Shown here: positions 1-13,971 of the stretch, one piece after another | Layout: each line of letters begins with the position of its first letter | Position numbering within the stretch: the first letter of the stretch is position 1 | Origin: Cheiracanthium punctorium | Taxonomy: Eukaryota > Arthropoda > Arachnida > Araneae > Cheiracanthiidae | Direction: 5' to 3' | NCBI GenBank assembly: GCA_038373885.1 | Contig: JAWZYV010012530.1 | Span: forward strand, 186,001 to 250,000 | Length of the DNA: 64,000 bases | The notes under the pieces: model-generated | What the model saw: only the letters and a program-made list of their open reading frames with translations | What the model was told of the DNA's origin: nothing | The model's database searches: none | Made by a program: the position numbers and the translations under genes

Positions 1-3000
1 TAGAAATAAAATTAATTTAATGGTCTGTAAAATTTTATGAACGATAAAATGATGTATATATGGTAAGAGTATATATTTAATTTAAGAATGTTTAACACTA
101 CTTTAATTGGAAGCACACAAAGTTATTAATAAATTTATTTGATTATAGACAGAACTGAATGCTGCCTTCCAAAATAGTTGAGATCTTAATTTAAAAATCC
201 CAATTAAAAGAAGTCCTGTTTTTTTTTATAAATTTATAAATTGGGTTATAGTTAACCCAATTTATAAATTTATTATAGACACTGGAAAATGCCGAGTAAT
301 AAATTATCTTAGTTAGAGAATTTAACCTTTAGATGTTATGAATCACATAAAGTCTCAACCGTTATGAACAATAGCAACAGGAACAGCAACAACAACAAAA
401 CATTCACATAAAAATTTTACTTAATAATTGTGATTGAAAATTTTCTAAATTACTTGTTTTAATATTTGGAAATCGATTAATGTAGTAATCATTATTTCTT
501 TATGTTAGTTAAAAATTCTGCAAAATATCAAGAAATTATTGGAGGTGGTTTTTCTATCTACGTAAAAGCACTTCCTGAGCTACTTAACATCGCTATACAA
601 AGTATAAGCTCGGTTATTAAAAGTGACAGTTACACATTACAACAGCCATAAATACTAAACCTCAATTAAAAATTACAAGTTAGATATTAAATTAAGTATT
701 AAACTACTTAAAAAAATGAAAGTCGTGCGATCGCATACTGGCTTATTTTGTTAATGAGTTTGATTAAAAAATATAAAAAGAGTTATTGCTTATTCCATTT
801 TCAGAATTAGATTAGATATTTAAGTCATAAAGAAGAAAAAAAATACTAGTAAAAAACGCTGGTGAATTTTTAAAACTATCCATGGCTTCGGTACAAAATG
901 AAGAATAAATATTGAATACGAGGAAAAACATGAAAATCTGTTTAAAAATTTCCATTGTAATGTAAATAAAAAGGAAACTGCAATCCAGTCTGTCTTGAAA
1001 GTTTGCTGAAAAAAGGGTATCTTCATTATTTCAATTACATGCAAATTCACTAACTTTCCTGATAGCTAGTAATTATCCAGTTGTAACCTTCTACTTACAG
1101 CATTCTTCAAGCGTGAAAACAGAAGAAACCACAATAAACAATACATCTTTAGCAAACAAACCTCATGTCTCCTTCATCAGAAGACGCAATTAATTTTGTA
1201 GTATCTTGTCATAAATATTTACGTAATGAAACTAATTAGAACTTGTTCCTCATTTGCTTTAAAGACCTGCCTACGTAAACAGTCTCATCAATTAAATATA
1301 TCAATGTCAAAGCAAAAAAATAAAAATAAAAAAGGAAGCATTTAGTAAATAAAAAGCAGTTTTCTAAGCTTTTTTGATTGAATGCAACTACGAAAACTGT
1401 TGCTTGTAAACAAAGATCCAATCATTTCTAAAACCGGAAACCACCTTGAGGAGGACTTCTTTTTGAACGAAAAATTGCTAAGCAGACTCGTCTAATTACA
1501 CATCTTCGGCACCTGGAGAAGACCTTCTCTAAACGGCATTTTTCAATTCCTCTTCGTATTCATCCGGAGATAACGAAGGTCGACCACAAAAAGGATGAAG
1601 GACCTTGGAAACTGCTTCTTTTAATGCTCTCGAATTTTGATTCTTGTTCGCTGTCTCAGTTTGATGCGGCTATGAAGGGTTGGGCGTATTTCCTGAAGGT
1701 TGAGCCCCCTTTTTTCCCCGTTTCGTCAAATGAATAAGACTTTCCCCTCCTTACATTTGAGTATGACTTTCGAATACATTTCAGAGATTGACTAATTCTA
1801 ATTTTATGTAAATTCAGTGATGCCACTCGTGTTTTTGAAAAAGTTTTTGGGGGTATTTTTTAACATACATAAAAGCACTAGTAACCACTGAAGAAGAGAG
1901 TTACTCATTTTACAGAAAAAAAATTCGTAATATAAGAATTAAAAGCACTATTTTTCTGTATTGTAATAAGTCGATGTAACTGTATTTTTATTTTTTGATA
2001 AATTAATTCCACGCATCGGCTTTCATCTGAAATATAAATAGCATGCATGCAGAAATTCGAACAATTATGATTTTAAAATTTCAGAAATATCAATGCTTTT
2101 TATTATTTAAGAAAAAAATATTTTACAGAATGAATAAAAATTAATCGATCAAATTTAATTATAAATTGTTATATAAATTCTTGAATAAATATATTCAATT
2201 AACTCATTAGGATAACTTCAAGTAACATCAATGAAATTAATTTGAAATTTCGGCGAGGACTCAAAAGATGAAAAAGGTAGAATTTTTCGAAAAAAAAAAA
2301 ATGATTACTGACATCCATTCAACAAAATCCGAATTTAGTGTGTGTGTGAGGGGGGTCCCGTTGCAAGTACTGAAGGGTGAGTAGCGTGTGCTACATATTA
2401 GACACCCATGTGTGCCATCTTTTGACGACTACTAGCCTACAACTCAAACCGTATGCAATGAACAAATGGCGTTTGCTCCATCTCTGACAAATTCTCTTAA
2501 ATAATGTTCAAGGACTTCATTTCTATATATCCGAGGTGACTTCACCAAGGATGCGGTACCATCTGACAAAATTCATTCTAGCTAGCACAAAAGTAAACTA
2601 TCAGCAAAATAGTTTAAAAAATTGCATAGTAATCTTTCATTCAATCGAAAATCATTTTTCTAAATTGGCGTTCGATTCACCATTAAAGAGCATTGGACTT
2701 CAATTTTGTCGTGTTGAGGAACTATGATTCTTTTTTTTTTTCTTTACCGAAGATTTAGGACAGTCAAGTTCAGGACAATAGCTTGAGACCACACACAGCT
2801 CATCTTGTTGCAGATTTTTTTTTTTTTTTTTTTGAGGTAGAAGTTATGTGTCATGATTTTTATGCATGCAATCAGCGAAGCCACCAGGTTTAAGTTCTAC
2901 ACAATATGTTTTAAGTACTTTTGGAAGAGCGATCGTGTGAAGTCATCTTCTTTGAAGATCTTAAAGATGTTAAATACGTTACTTTCATTGTCACGAGATG

Positions 3001-4329
3001 TCATTTACAGTTTTATTACAAGTATGAAGGTTTGTTATATGGTTTGTGAGAATGCGCAAGACGGTATCAGCAACTATAATCTAGACTGCTAGGAAAATGT
3101 TTTTTGATTATGTTCCTTCAAATTTGCTACCTGAATCAATTAACATACTAAAATTTTCATGTTGCTGTTTGAAATCCTTTAGTACAAACAATTAATATGT
3201 ATTATTTCAGTGAAATAAACAAATTACTCTTCCAGATATTACATATTTTAAACACGAGAGCCATGTAAGTTACACGCATCTACATAAAAATTTATTTAAA
3301 AGTATTTGCATTAGATTAAATATACAGATATTTGTTGATAGGCAAAATAACTAAATTACCTTTGATGTAGGAAAAAAAAACGATAAATATTTAGTAAAAA
3401 ATATATGACAATTTATAATTTGCAATTGCTCAACATTCTAATCTTTCAACTTAATTGCGAAAATATTATTGCTATTTATATGTCCTAAAAATGTAGAAAG
3501 ATATAGCGAATAGAACTTATGATTATTGCACGAAAGCGTGTACAAGAAAAACGTCTAGACGTGAAAGAGTTATCAGACTAAAAACATCAAACTATCGCTA
3601 GAACTTTCCTTAAAGTATAAAAATATGATGATATTTGCGAACGTAAATTCAACATTGTTCTTATACATCAGGCAATATTCAGGTTACTTATATAACTGAT
3701 CTCTAGGTAGGTGATAAAGCAAGGGCTTCATTACTCTTACCATAAAGATACATAATCACTTTTTTTGCTCCAACAATGTTTGAGAAAAAATTTGATTCTT
3801 TACGAGTCATCAGATAGCATATGAAATATGTCGTGCACAGGAAAGTCAGTTGCAGATTTTTCTAGATTTCACGATAAATGAGAAGAAAAAAAATATTATG
3901 GAACAAACTGATAAGATTTATAATGTTTGATGTAACCTAATATAATCAAGCTTAATTAGATATGTTAATTACTTTTCGGTTAACTAGTTTTAACTAATTG
4001 AATTGGATTACATATTTCGTAAACTGTCGGGTCTCATAAAACTGGATGCACAAATCAAAGCTTTTAGAAGTAAATGCACACTTGCATGATTTCTTTATCG
4101 TACTTAATTATCACAAGAATGAAACTGTGTTTTAGTCTAATCTTTAACATGCGGAACATAAATCGCTTTAGAGCACTCGCGCATCGAAAAACACATGTCA
4201 GAACTGACATCAGCTACAGTCAAAATCGAGAATAGTCGCTGTTTTATTGAAGCCGCCTCACACTATTTAAAGTATCACCTTATCTAGAAATAAATTTCTG
4301 ACATGTTAATATGCGCAAATGTGATAAAA
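1..4329. other. AT-rich non-coding DNA
   Basis: No convincing gene is seen. Open frames here are short and T/A-driven. A moderately GC-richer stretch at about 1440-1740 and another at 2340-2500 have no recognisable product. A perfect hairpin lies at 228-273 and a T homopolymer at about 2814-2833. Confidence 0.6.
228..273. repeat. Perfect 21-bp hairpin
   Basis: Bases 228-248 are exactly complementary to 253-273, with the 4-base loop TAGT. The arm carries AAATTGGGTTA at its inner end. It could be the core of a small palindromic MITE, or a simple palindrome favoured by the AT-rich composition. No target-site duplication was identified. Confidence 0.85.
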
Positions 4330-5116
4330 TACAGGGTGTCTCCAAAGGTGTCACCAAACGACAAGCGCCGGTGCGGATGTACTTTGAGCGAAATGTTCGC
4401 AGTCGTAGAAGGTAGGGAAAAATGATGTCAAAAGAGGGGTGACTTGTATTAACCCTTTAACGCGCAGTGTTCCAGCTCTGGGATCACTAAACTCTGACGT
4501 TTTGACTGTTGCCAGTCACGAAGAATAGATTTGATTTCTATAAATATGGTTGCGGGTGACATAACTCCACGAGAATCCTTTACTTTTTAGCACGTCATTC
4601 CCCGTAAAAAAAATGGTCACGATTCTTTTTAACAGCACTGACATCTGCCGAAAAATAGAAGAATGCGAGAACGAGCTGGATAGATTGGCGGATGATCGAA
4701 ACGTTCATCGCGTGCCACAGATCTAGAGACTCTTTTTTGACGACAGCTGGCTGTGCGCTTCGATCGTCCGCCATCTTGCTGGTAGTTAAGTGGAGCGATG
4801 GCAACGGCTGCCCTTTTTTCAGCATTGGGAAAGGGTTGCACCTCAAAGGGTTAAATGACTTATTTATTACTACGACTTCTCATACGCGGCACCATGTAAT
4901 GCATATCGACCAATTCTGAGTGAGTGAGTGAGTCGATTCATAAATCTCCGGCAACGTGCAAGGCCCAAAATGATCACGCTTTCAAAAGTCTGCAAACATC
5001 GTTCTCTAGCGGTCGCCGTTTGCATTCCCGAACACAAGTTCCTGTGTAAATTTTATTTGTCACGGTATGACAGACCAGCATGTTAAGTTTGCAACGACCA
5101 TTTGAGACATCCTGTA
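4330..5116. mobile_element. Mariner-like non-autonomous element, interrupted
   Basis: The left end reads TACAGGGTGTCTCCAAAGG, and the reverse complement of the right end reads TACAGGATGTCTCAAATGG. TA lies at both borders, as expected for Tc1/mariner insertions. Without the inserted piggyBac-type MITE (4449-4854) the element is about 380 bp and has no transposase. The short TGAG tandem at about 4918-4931 is internal. The nesting shows that this mariner copy is older than the TTAA-flanked insertion inside it. Confidence 0.75.
4449..4854 (-). mobile_element. piggyBac-type MITE, copy 1
   Basis: A 398-bp body (4453-4850) is bounded by TTAA on both sides (4449-4452 and 4851-4854), the piggyBac target duplication. 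The ends are CCCTTTAACGCGCAG on the left and, reverse-complemented, CCCTTTGAGGTGCAA on the right. It lies in the opposite orientation to the copies at 15.5, 44.1 and 52.4 kb. A central block of about 60-70 bp, including the bases around the AGATCT site, nevertheless keeps the same plus-strand direction as in those copies, so it is inverted relative to the element ends. There is no coding capacity. Short open frames over it are incidental. Confidence 0.85.
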
Positions 5117-5527
5117 TATTGCTAAATGATAACAAAGTATAGATGTTTTTAGACAATAGAGTCAGTGTTATAATAACAAGAAATAAGAAATATTGTTAAA
5201 GATGTAAGAATAGTTTAAATATATGCGAGTTTCTCAGTAACTATAAAAATTACTTTTACACGGGATTCTCTGTGTTTTATAGAGCTCAACATTCTAACTG
5301 TCAATTGGATATTTAAAAAAAAAGGCCTTGAGTTGCTTTTTTATTTTAGAATAAACATAACACCCAAACACGCCTAATATATAAAATATATATTTTCATC
5401 AATAATTTACTTAATAAGCGAAACAATAAAGTGATCCTTTGGCATAATTTCAAGCCATTAGTGTCACCATGAAGCTAAAGAAATGTTTGCATTTATATCA
5501 AAACAGTAATTTTTTATAACCATATGG

Positions 5528-6440
5528 CCCAAACAGAACAGCAAACTTGCAGCAAGCTTGATTTATCAAGTCAATAAACTTGAATTAAGCTTGAAAATTT
5601 CAAGCGTGTAAGCTTAATGCAAGCTTGAATCAAGTGTTCAAGTTTACACTTGCCCAGCTTGCATTAAGCTTGACATAGCAAGCATAATTTCAAGCTTAAA
5701 AAATTTCCTAAATACACGGGGCGCCCGTTGGCGAACTCGCCTCACATATTTTATTTTTCCACGCATTTTCCCCTCTATGTTGATATTTCAAGTTATTTTA
5801 ATCTGTTTCCATCAAGCGCCCATGGATGGGATCGAACTCGGGACCTAAAGGTTGGGAGTCCAGCGTCATAACCATTCAGCCAACCTACCTCGTGCTGGTA
5901 AGACTAAAGTTTGAAGTGACTGTTATGGTTGTCACGTCGTTTTCTGGCGAGATCGATGAGTGGCCGGTGTTGATCTGTTTCTTTTATTTTTCCATGGGAT
6001 GAATCAAAATTAAAATAATGTTATGTGTGATTTATAGATTCTACTAATAGGAAAATAAGCATAATATAAACTTAAAAACAGCACACGTTTTAAAACTTTC
6101 AATAGCACTCATGTAGGGCAATGCTGGCCAAAATCCAGACAAACGACTGATTTTGAAATCAATTTCGTAATATAATTGTATTTTATTTTGAAGAATTTCC
6201 ATATTTGGAAATATAGAATCTTTTTTTGTTTTAATTCTATGGTCAAGTACATTATGACTGATGATAAGTTATTTCTTATGTGGATGTGGCTTTCCAAATC
6301 AAGCTGTATTCAAGCTTGACAGTTCAAATGACTTCTCCAAGCTTGCTGCAAGCTTAAAATGAATTGAACTGTCAAGCTTGTATTAATACGTCAAATTCAA
6401 AGAAATGTCAAGCTTGATTTAAGCTTATGTGCTGTCTGGG
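5528..6440. mobile_element. AAGCTT-rich TIR element with SINE insert
   Basis: The left end is CCCAAACAGAACA and the reverse-complemented right end is CCCAGACAGCACA. Both are followed by a run of CAAGCTTG-type motifs (5550-5700 and 6300-6426). The palindromic AAGCTT core recurs many times, so the subterminal regions can fold extensively. A tRNA-derived SINE occupies about 5710-5960. No transposase frame and no clear target duplication are visible, so the superfamily is left open. Confidence 0.65.
5710..5960 (-). mobile_element. tRNA-derived SINE
   Basis: On the minus strand a Pol III A-box-like TGGCTGAATGGTTA (5869-5882) is followed about 30 nt later by a B-box-like GAGTTCGATCCC (5828-5839). 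The intervening bases could form an anticodon-arm-like region. The cloverleaf is degenerate, and the sequence continues into a GC-rich body ending near the GGGCGCCCCGTG segment at about 5713-5725, which argues for a SINE rather than a tRNA gene. It lies inside the AAGCTT-rich TIR element and is therefore younger than it. Exact ends and target duplication were not resolved. Confidence 0.65.
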
Positions 6441-9400
6441 GGGGTTAATAGAAAAAATAAAGTAACTTTGAATACAGAGTTCTAGAATAATCGATAAAAA
6501 AATACAAAAGTTATATGAACACTTAAAATTAAAACACTGATGTTCAATACAAATTTCATCTGAAGTATTACAGCTGTAATAATAAAAGTTCACATAATAA
6601 AGTTTTTATTTCTTGCCACACTCAGACGTAATCAGTTTTAGGAAAAAACAAACAAACAAGCAAAAATTGATAGACTTTCTGAAAATTATGACTAATGCAA
6701 AATTAAATCCAAGCAGTGATTAAAAGAGATTTGATAAGTTTTAATAATGTAACATATAAAATTTAAGTAAAATAAATGAGTTTTGCTCCAATGTTCTTGC
6801 ATTTTAAACTAGTTTTTAAGGAAATAAATATTTTACTGCCCCTTTACAAAACCTAAAACAAAAAATTCTGTGATACATATTCACATAAAATCTATTTAAA
6901 AAAACTCTTTGCAAACATGTTCTCTCATAATAAATTCTATGCCCTTTTATAAATGCACTTCAATGTATTACATTTAAATTATTAATATAAAATTGAGAAA
7001 TGCATATGTTCATAATTAGAAAATAATTTAAACCTTTTCTGCCATAAAATAATGCATGAATCAGTTTCCTCGTAGCAGAACTTTTGATTAAAACCACATT
7101 AATTCCGTTCTTAACTTAGAGATCTTTGAATGTTATACTTTACTTGACGTGTTCGTTTGATTGGTCAACCGTGCTAAAAGATTTCTTTTTGAAAGTCCTA
7201 TCCTATCTATGCGGAAATTTCTTAGATATGTGGTAAGAAGTAGACTTGTAAATTTGGAAGCAGGAACAAAAATAGTAGAAATATGTAAAGATACGAAGTT
7301 TCCAGATATTTACTTGTGCATCTGTTTGACTGGACATGAAAAAATATAACGACAAAAAGTTAACTTTTGGCTTTTAATAATAATATAAAACTTTAACTTT
7401 TTGGAAATTTATTGATAAACTTTGCAAGTAATTGATTGAGTTGTTTGAAGTTTGAATGCTATATTAACTGAGTTTCAGCTTTGGCTTATTTCATCCAATC
7501 CACAGCCACTTTTCCTCGAACTCTGTGGAAGTTGTATGGACTTACGATCGGTTCGCAGAATATTTATTTCAGACATCTTTCTGACTTTACATCATATGTA
7601 TTATTAGCTCAATACAAACTTTAACCACAAGAGAAAAGTCTGACCTTTAGTTTAGGCATAGTTGATTACTTAAAATACATGTCTCAAAAGCCGTTTGAAT
7701 TGTAAAATTTCCTTGTAAACAAATCATTTTGGGTTAAGCAAAGGCGTTGAAACGCATTCATTGAATGCTATGCAGGACAACTCTGCCTCTTAGTGGAATT
7801 ACCATATCGCAGGTTCTTCTTTTATGCAAATAAATTCTTCAAGAAAATGCGTCCTGACACATGCATAACTTGCCTCGATAATTTAAATGCTCTCGTTTTC
7901 GGATACGAGACTATTGCTATCTTTGGTTCGCAAAAGTGTCAACTGACCACAAATGAGATGCAGTTTTTTCCAGAACGGAAAGTCAATCCGCATTCATCAA
8001 AGAACAACCGCCGCGCACACCTGCAGACGTACCTTTGTAGCACAAAGCCTAATTTAGAAAAGGAAAGCCCTAGTGAAATTTCATGTAACCTATCCCCAGG
8101 GATGGGTTGCACAAGCCCCTACGCTCTTCGAGATGGCCTATAAATGGTATCACCAAACTTCCTGATGAAGTAATTCTAGGTTAAATGACGTCGAAGTTAC
8201 GTCACCCGCCAGCTGATCCATCAGGGGCCATTCACATTAGACCATCACGTGGCCATCCAACGTGAAGCGCGGGAATTGCCCACATGTATGAATAAGCTTT
8301 TCGCGCCGCTTGTTTTCAATAAAGTTCCGTTTTCAGTGCCTCCCAAATTCACGCCTGTCTTGAGGATAAAAAGGTACACAAAATCGCGTCATTAAGAAAA
8401 ATAAAAATATTGTATATTTTCTTCAAGGAAAATGATTAGCTTCTACTATGCCGATGCGTTCGATTGATAGCAAGTTAATATTTGATATAGGTTTGTTTTC
8501 GAACATTCTTACATAACTTGTCGCGAATCGTCTGATGGAAGCAGGCATTTCAAGGTAAAAACCTTGGAATATAGAAACATGTATTTAGTTTGGATGGGCG
8601 TTTGAGAGTAAACTGAATCGATTTACATTGCCAGTAGAGTGAATTTTTGGAATTATTTATTTTATTCACATACTACATAGATACATTTTGTTGCGCTTTT
8701 ATATTTGGGGATTTTCTTTCTCTTACTAATTTTTTTCCTACCTATTTTCGAGGTTTGTTTATTTTAATTTTCCATTCTTTTGTGTTTTGCATTTGTTCTT
8801 TTGTGTTTTGTATTTTAAATATTTCCCTGTTTTTCTTGCACTTTTCTCTCCTCCGTTTGGCAGCATTCTATTTCTTGTATGCTTTTTCGTCTGCATTTGT
8901 TTCGACTATTCTCACTTTCTCTAGTTTTTACTTTTCTCCTAAATAAGGTATTCTTTACATCTCTCAAAACGAACGTAGAACTAATTTTTTTTTTTTTGGT
9001 TTTTCTGACAAAGTTTCTAATTACACTGTAATTAATAATAAAACAGCTTTTTAAGTATTTTTTAAATTATTTTTTAATGTTGTTTTAAGGTATCTTTGAG
9101 CGAAGAAGCACAGCCAGGAAACTTTCAGTCGAAACTTTTAGAGTCCCACTTAGTGAAAAGTACATTAAAGTAATTATTGCAATTTTAATTTATCGGTACA
9201 AACTCTTAATTAATAACTCTTAAGTGCTTCTTAATTAATTTATTACTGTTATACAATGTTTTTTAACAAATTGTACAGTTTGAAATATTTTTATAGATTT
9301 AGAAATTTACTTAATGTGGGATACACTTGTACAATTCTTAAATGCGTCTAGCTAAAAAATTCAGATAAAAGAAATGTAGGAATCGCTTAAGAAAGAGAGA

Positions 9401-12400
9401 TTATGAACATTTTTTTAATAGTTTACTAAACAACTGTATTTGTACAGTACAGGTGTAATAAAATATGGCTTTGTAGCTAGAAACAAGAAAAATTATGAAT
9501 AATATCAAGAGAAAATATGAACCAAGTACTTGTGTAAGCAGTTGATTCTGGTAAATAATCTATTATTAATTAAAAATAATGGATAATAGTATTAAAATTT
9601 ATAAACATATAAAGCGTTTATATCAATCGCGTACATTGGAGTTTACCCAGAAAAATCTGCATTTTTATTACATTCACATATATAAAATAGTTAATTTGAA
9701 AAAAAAAGTTTAAACTTTATTTTCCCTTAAAAAGGAAAAAGAAATAAAAACTACATAAATTAATGTTTTATAAGACAAAGTACGATGTTAACTATATCTT
9801 CTTCAATATTGTTTGCAATATTTTCTGTAGCTGCATATTGATACGTGGTTTGACATAGAAAACAGATGCTGACTATTTCAATGGCATCTTGGGAATTTTT
9901 TTTTAAAGATTTGGCAGCAAATATTTTGCAAACGGTCCAATTACATACAAAATATATCAGTTATCACTAGTTTCATTATTTTGATCAATTTAACTGCGCA
10001 GACATGTTATAATTTATGTGAGGAAAGAAAATGTGACTGCAATCAGTTTAAGAATTTCTTCATTGGTTTAAGACATAGGTTCAAAGTCATATTAAAAAAA
10101 AAATCTACCAATTTTATTACATAAGCCGATTTTTATTACAATTCAATTTTTTCAATTCTTCTGCAAGAAATACTTTGAACAATGCCGTTAATTTTTCACG
10201 CCATGTTGTTCTTATAATGTTATTATTTTTTTTTAACATTCATCACCTTTAGCAAGAAACATAAAAATGTTATTCACTGAAGTTATGTTATGCAGTAGTG
10301 TTAAACATTTCAAAGAGTGATTTAGAAAATATGTTGTCTTGCGTAAATTACTTTAAAACTGCAATATATTCCAAAATAATATTAATTTTCTAAATGTACA
10401 TGCTAAAACACTATTATAAATCTTATTTTACTTCAAATGTAAGACAAAGGAATTTAAATTCCTCCGGTAACTTATAAAATCTCATTACTGTCATGCTGAA
10501 GTATAAAACAAGCATTACAAACGATTCTTGTGTCACAGCTTACCTAAATAGGAATGTCATCTTGCTCTAAGCACAAACACATTTTAAGATTAGCCTGAAC
10601 GACAAAAGGTTTCGAACATACAACGAATTTACAGTGACATGAAGTTAGAAATGGCGCAATCTGAAAATAACAAATATGGCTGTTCGATGTAGGCGTGATA
10701 AAATTATAAAGATCGGCCACTGCGATTAAACAAAAGAGAAACCAACTTGTTGAGGTGTTTTTGTGCCATGTGGTTTCTTTTATTTGTACAAAATGTGTTA
10801 CTGTGTCAAGTACGATTGATTCTGTAGTGGAATTTTAAGAGAATATTTTGCAGTGTCATAACATTTGCGATGTTGCTTTGGGTGACTTCAATCAAGTGTG
10901 TTATGTAAAAGCTGTAGATAACAACATTAAAATATTCATGTGTATGCCACTGAATGATGTTGCGAAACCAAATAAATGTTTTCCAGTGAATTTTTCATTT
11001 GAAGGTATCTGTCTTATACAGGCTTCAATTGGTCAGTTATTACGTCATATGATCGTTTAAGAAGATTCTGTGATTTTTTGGAAAATAGTTTCATTTATAA
11101 ATAGAAAAATTATAGATGATTACTGTACAAACAATTTTTTCCCAAGATTAAAAAATCCTCAAAGGAACATCTTGCGAAAGAAGAAAGAATTAGTTTTATA
11201 TATCTACTTTGGTAAATTATTTTTCTGATTGATTCCAGCACATTGAGTAAAATATTTCATTCCTGTTCCAAAACTCATTTTTTAAGAAAGCTCTTAACAG
11301 AAACCAATATTAATAGACATACCTTAGTTTTTTCCTGTACTTTTAGAACTAAATGAATTTCATCAATCAAGACCCTAAACAATAATATTAAATTTTTAAT
11401 ATTTACAAGTAAAATTTTATTAATGCATTATTTTCGCAGTTAATGGTCCACTGGAACATAGTACAACTTAATGCATATAACTGTTAAAAAACTGCAAACA
11501 AAAATAAATGAATCGACTCACGCCTATAGCGGATAATCCTAATGGAGTGAAAATCAGCAAATGTGGTTCATATTTAAGTAAAATGAAACGATTAAAATTT
11601 AATAAATATCGAATGATATATTGAAGAGCCAAAAATCAAGGCATAGCTCTAAAATCATGTTGGGTATCTTCAAGATCAGTAAAAGACAGCAACTCTACCT
11701 GGCATGAAAGCAACGATTCCTTAAAAGTCTTACGATTCCTTAAAAGTCCTTAAAAGTCCACTTACCAAAGATATTTAAATCATATTGTTTCACTAGTCAA
11801 CCACAAATTCCCGATTGTGTTAAGGTAATCCTTGATCGTGTTGAACGTTTTGCACGAATGGCTTTTTCAATCCTGCTCCGGAAGTACTCGACAGGAGTTT
11901 ATGTCCAGGAATCTAAGGGACTAACTAAGCAAACTTAACTAAGTAAATCTAAGCTAAGTAATGAGCTACACAATTTAGATGCTGGTCTCATACATTTTGG
12001 CATTTCAACCTTAATGGTTATTAAATTTTATGTGGATAGAGTAATGCTGATTATTTACCTGCTGGATCGAATGCATTTTCGATCTTAATTTGTCAGATCA
12101 TATATTCTTAGAACGCCCATTGTTCTGTTAAAAGGTGTGTTTTTGCCACTCTAAATAGTTTAAAAACGATAATATTTTCAAACTTAAACACAAACTAATA
12201 AAGTGTGCATGGTTATGCAAATTTCAATCTAAAATTTGTAAATGTAGCAATATTCGTGTCACCAAAGACTGACGGATTCAGATTGGTCAGAATAGCGAGA
12301 TTTGTTGTTCTTTGGACTAAAGTGTTGAATCTGTATTTAGAATCGTAATTATAGATTTTAAAAGATCTTATTTAGTTATTTTTGCGATGGTCTACTGGTC

Positions 12401-13236
12401 TACAAAATACAATGACTATATCTTAAAAATGTAAAGAAAAAAACAGATTGTCTTGATGTCGAGCAATGTTATTGCCACGCATGTAGGAAAAATCTGGAAC
12501 TCATTAGCGTCAAATTATATGCGATACGAAAATATTTTAACGTGACGTATATATATTAAATTATTAAATGCTCTGTTGTGCGCAAATGAAGCTTGAAATA
12601 ACAGCAGGGACAAAGAGACGAAAATTTAGAGAAAAAGGAAATGTATGATTAAGTATAATTCACCGAGAGTTCCGGCAATTTTATCTTCTAAAATACTCAC
12701 TAAGTGTCATATATAATGTTATTGACGTTATAAGAATTGGCCGCCAAATTAAAAGACGATAATTATGTCTAAAATGTTTTTTTCTAGTGTGATTTTCTGA
12801 ATTAAGTTTTTGATTTGGTTGTCTCATTAAAGAAAACGTTTCTATTTATGAAATTTGTGTTAAGAATCAAAACACGCTGTCTGATCGAGGTCTACAGTTT
12901 AGAGCCTTCTTTAATATTTAGGGGTCCTGATATTTTTACACAGAGTCTTTTTGAAAATTTTATGGGGAGGCGCCGGCGATTTTACGTTATTTTACTATGA
13001 CAATTATTTTTAATATTGATATTTTATATGCGTTTGAAAGCATGAATAAAAATCTTAAAATGTCAAAAACTTTTCGGGGTTACAATAGTTTTTTTTAAAA
13101 TTTCAATAATTGCTAAAATTAATATTTTTGAGTTCTTTTGTGTTATTAGCATGCTGTATCAAAAAGTCTTTCCTTGATTATAAAAAATATATTGTAAAAA
13201 AAAACAAAACTATAATAATATATGGTTGTTCCGATA
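6441..13236. other. Non-coding, no recognised gene
   Basis: Mostly AT-rich DNA. A GC-richer patch at about 7780-8330 holds a 116-codon plus-strand open frame (7793-8143) that matches no family I recognise. A pyrimidine-rich stretch at 8640-8940 gives a low-complexity open frame that I do not accept as a gene. A short duplication of CCTTAAAAGT units sits at about 11720-11760. Confidence 0.5.
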
Positions 13237-13412
13237 TACAGTCGAATCCGCTAAATGGAATATTGGTTAAAGGAATATCCCGCTTATTGTAATAAATTTT
13301 CAATGTACCAAACCGTAAGAATTAGTCAAGTGATCCTGGTAATGGAATATACCGCTTATTAGAATGAATTTTCGTGACAAATTGGCTGTTCCATTAAGCG
13401 GGTTAGACTGTA
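13237..13412. mobile_element. pogo/Tigger-type MITE
   Basis: The left terminus CAGTCGAATCCGCTAAATGG and the reverse-complemented right terminus CAGTCTAACCCGCTTAATGG match closely. They have the CAGT-plus-CCGCT(T)A style typical of pogo/Tigger ends. TA flanks both sides (13237-13238 and 13411-13412). The body is 172 bp with no coding capacity, and internal copies of CCGCTTATT extend the inverted symmetry. Confidence 0.8.
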
Positions 13413-13971
13413 TATTAAAGACGGTTACAAAATTTTTAATCAAATAATTTATGTCAGTAAATTTCAGTGTGAGCATCTTTGGTAAGAAGAATGCCAAAGA
13501 AGTATTCCAGTTCTCGCCAAGTGTGGTCCAAAATTTTTCTTTCGGGTTAAAGAACGGAGTGTTTGCCAGTTGAAGATATATTAATACACTCAAAGTTAGA
13601 TCTCAGATGCTACATCTAGTGTGACAGATGAAATTTTCGGAGGTCAATAATTTTTATTAAAAACGTTATAAGTAGCTTTTATAGAAACAACCTTATGCTA
13701 AATTATAATATAATAATGTTTTTTACAATTTTTTTTCATAATAAAGGAAAGACTTTGTAACCCCCCTGTAATATACATCATATACTTGATCAGTACGTGT
13801 ACATTTCTCAGCTAAAAACGACATAAAAATTTGCTTGCAGTATAGTGATTTTTTTAAAGCTATGTTATTAGAATAAATGTAACTACTCTCACGTAACTCA
13901 TGTAGAAATAATTATTCTGAGCATTATGTTCACTTGCATTTTTCACTCATACGAATCTGCTGTACTGAAAG

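Noticed and set aside
5818..5900. Functional tRNA gene on the minus strand
   Set aside because: A and B boxes are present, but the acceptor and anticodon stems do not pair well and the sequence continues into a SINE body.
7793..8143. 116-codon plus-strand open frame
   Set aside because: Higher GC content lengthens chance frames here. No domain, splice partner or conserved motif is visible, so it is mentioned only in the region note.
8647..8946. 99-codon hydrophobic frame
   Set aside because: It is a product of a T-rich tract (Phe/Leu/Ser/Cys repeats), not a membrane protein gene.
11820..11960. Possible transposase tail on the minus strand
   Set aside because: A faint resemblance to a transposase tail near L-P-E-Q-D is too weak and interrupted to support a call.
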